This document shows, one piece after another, positions 6,231 to 6,279 of a stretch of 6,279 nucleotides of DNA. Source of the DNA: an uncultured Lachnospiraceae bacterium (GTDB lineage Bacteria > Bacillota > Clostridia > Lachnospirales > Lachnospiraceae). The position numbers were made by a program, and so were the translations under genes. Location: assembly GCA_910588825.1 (NCBI GenBank), contig CAJURF010000110.1:1-6279 (forward strand), written 5' to 3'. The notes beneath the pieces are model-generated. The model saw only the letters and a program-made list of their open reading frames with translations, was not told the origin of the DNA and did no database searches. Positions within the stretch are counted from its first letter, which is position 1. The number at the start of each line of letters is the position of its first letter.

Positions 6231-6279
6231 AGTTTTTATCATTCCTTTCGCTTCGCTCAAGGCACAAACAAGACATGAA
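6231..6279 (-). other. Upstream edge region of the first FHA gene
   Basis: This stretch contains the AAAGGA candidate ribosome binding site at 6243-6248 and alternative in-frame starts (ATG at 6242, TTG at 6260). No promoter can be recognised, and no upstream gene can be identified because the window ends. The operon may begin further upstream. Confidence 0.5.

Noticed and set aside
6231..6260. TTG start at 6260 or ATG at 6242 for the leading FHA gene
   Set aside because: The TTG has no ribosome binding site and the ATG at 6242 directly abuts AAAGGA with no spacing. The ATG at 6230 is preferred, though its 12-nt spacing is on the long side.

Overview
The window looks like chromosome from a Gram-positive, mid-GC Firmicute, most likely a Clostridia gut-type lineage such as Lachnospiraceae. 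The evidence is strong AGGAGG-type ribosome binding sites, a secreted CHAP wall hydrolase with SH3-like and ricin-type lectin modules, and Lys/Asn/Asp-rich membrane proteins. The family-level placement is inference. No RNA gene, CRISPR array, insertion sequence or att site was seen.

All four genes lie on the minus strand, so transcription runs from high to low coordinates. In order they are: (1) a four-helix membrane protein with a charged extracytoplasmic loop, a Pro-rich linker and a C-terminal FHA domain (6230 to 4923); (2) a secreted protein with two SH3-like modules, a ricin-B-type beta-trefoil and a C-terminal CHAP peptidase/amidase (4794 to 3328); (3) an ABC exporter half-molecule with two N-terminal FHA domains, an ABCG-like ATPase and six membrane helices (3247 to 950); (4) a second four-helix membrane protein with a C-terminal FHA domain (929 to 15). 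The gaps are 128, 80 and 20 bp. No terminator hairpin is visible in any gap, so a single operon is likely. A weak internal promoter candidate lies ahead of the CHAP gene.

The genes share one theme: three of the four proteins carry FHA (phosphothreonine-reading) domains, four domains in all, each predicted to face the cytoplasm. The fourth protein acts on the cell wall. The closest known analogue is the FHA-FHA-ABC transporter Rv1747 of Mycobacterium tuberculosis, which is controlled by a Ser/Thr kinase. A reasonable model is a phospho-regulated envelope export or remodelling system, with two membrane FHA proteins as scaffolds around the transporter. The kinase and phosphatase this model needs are not in the window and would have to lie beyond its edges or elsewhere. 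The transported substrate cannot be read from the sequence.

For three genes the longest open frame starts too early. The starts given here were moved to codons that have a properly spaced ribosome binding site and avoid long overlaps with the gene upstream.
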